From: an uncultured Rikenella sp. | GTDB lineage: Bacteria > Bacteroidota > Bacteroidia > Bacteroidales > Rikenellaceae | Assembly: GCF_910579375.1 (NCBI RefSeq) | Contig: NZ_CAJTUJ010000025.1 | Span: 1-21,787, forward strand | DNA length: 21,787 nt | Reading direction: 5' to 3' | In this document: positions 21,436 through 21,787 of the stretch, piece after piece | Layout of the letters: the number at the start of each line of letters is the position of its first letter | Position numbering within the stretch: the stretch's first letter is position 1 | Translations under genes and position numbers: made by a program | The notes under the pieces: generated by a model | Database searches by the model: none | What the model was told of the DNA's origin: nothing | The model's input: only the letters and a program-made list of their open reading frames with translations

Positions 21436-21787
21436 GGGGGATTGTAGCGGTTGTCTGCAAGTGTCGTATTGGTGAGGGCTCCCGGCAGTTTGAGGGTGCG
21501 TTAGCATCCGTCTAAAGTTTTTTTGGGTTCTTTTTGTGAACAAAAAGAACAGTTCGAGGCGGGACAGAGCTCGACCGCGCGCGATCGCTGAAGAAGGAAA
21601 TCATTCAAAGCGTCTTGCGCTTTGAATAAAATTTCCGCCAGCGCGCGGACAAAGAACGGGGATAGAGTCTGCCATAGCGAAACGCAGTTTCGCCCGTCCA
21701 CGGGACGTGGGGCCCGCTTGGCCGACGCGTTCGCGTCATGGCGCGCGGCCGTTATTACTTTCCAGTTGCTCGCGCGCCGCCGCCTAA
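21436..21787. other. Gene-free, hairpin-rich intergenic region at the window end
   Basis: No protein-like frame is seen. Perfect hairpins lie at 21527-21550 (10-bp arms, tgaa loop), 21603-21627 (10-bp arms, tcttg loop), 21677-21693 (7-bp arms, gca loop) and 21695-21707 (5-bp arms, acg loop). The style is that of 1-570. The first hairpin could terminate the DUF389 transcript but is A/T rich and lacks a following T-run. Confidence 0.6.
21724..21787 (+). repeat. Right copy of the direct repeat found at the window start
   Basis: It shares gacgcgttcgcg, ttattactt and the cgcctaa end with bases 1-62, in the same orientation, but differs in the stretch between ttattactt and the terminal bases. The copies are ~21.7 kb apart. 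Confidence 0.65.

Noticed and set aside
1..21787. Reverse transcriptase, template repeat or full-length FISUMP gene within the window
   Set aside because: I looked for RT motifs (YxDD) and a longer FISUMP frame on both strands and found none; any such parts must lie elsewhere in the genome.

Overview
The window looks like a chromosomal segment of a GC-rich Bacteroidales bacterium, most likely Alistipes or a close Rikenellaceae relative. This is an inference from four things: at least eight promoter elements of the Bacteroidetes type (TAnnTTTG), little sign of Shine-Dalgarno use, Bacteroidetes-type families (PUR-alpha-like DUF3276, the DUF5117/DUF4953 metalloprotease, the acidic Bacteroidales hypothetical), and high GC. 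Most of the window is ordinary housekeeping sequence, but its intergenic spaces are unusual.

Layout. 1-570 is a gene-free stretch packed with short perfect hairpins. 836-3857 is a + strand run: xseA-xseB (exonuclease VII), a secreted GH16 glycosidase and ubiX. A 57-residue 2[4Fe-4S] ferredoxin (3922-4095) follows under its own promoter, which has a palindrome in its spacer, and ends at a strong terminator. 4750-8284 holds rsgA, trmH, a lower-GC hypothetical gene and a class III aminotransferase. A large secreted zinc metalloprotease (8579-11104, -) diverges from a small heat-shock gene (11321-11761, +). The space between them holds a palindrome and a candidate sigma-54 promoter. tRNA-His(GTG) lies at 11848-11922 (-). 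12009-15796 is a tight + strand operon: FtsX/LolE-like permease, menG, a LEA14-like lipoprotein, a SPOR-like secreted protein and comF. Then come an acidic Bacteroidales hypothetical (-), a NYN-nuclease/cold-shock-domain fusion (+), mnmA and a PUR-alpha-like DUF3276 gene (-), and a DUF389 membrane protein (+). The window closes in another hairpin-rich, gene-free stretch whose last 64 bases repeat the first 62 bases of the window.

Main finding. Four copies of a 190-193 bp cassette (575-767, 4250-4439, 4504-4693, 8294-8483), all on the - strand, sit in intergenic gaps. Each encodes, in frame and without stops, only the last ~62 residues of a FISUMP / C-type-lectin-like protein, from PAPGYR to QLRCLSE and the stop. 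None has a usable start or promoter. The ends are nearly invariant, while the middle varies mostly at NNC/NNT codons. That pattern is expected of variable repeats of a diversity-generating retroelement (DGR), or of silent donor cassettes for gene conversion of a surface adhesin. No reverse transcriptase, template repeat or full-length target gene is present here, so the mechanism is inferred.

Together the genes cover DNA repair, ribosome assembly and tRNA maturation (rsgA, trmH, mnmA, tRNA-His), quinone/prenyl-flavin chemistry (ubiX, menG), envelope functions (permease, lipoprotein, SPOR-like protein, protease, GH16) and stress response (hsp20).
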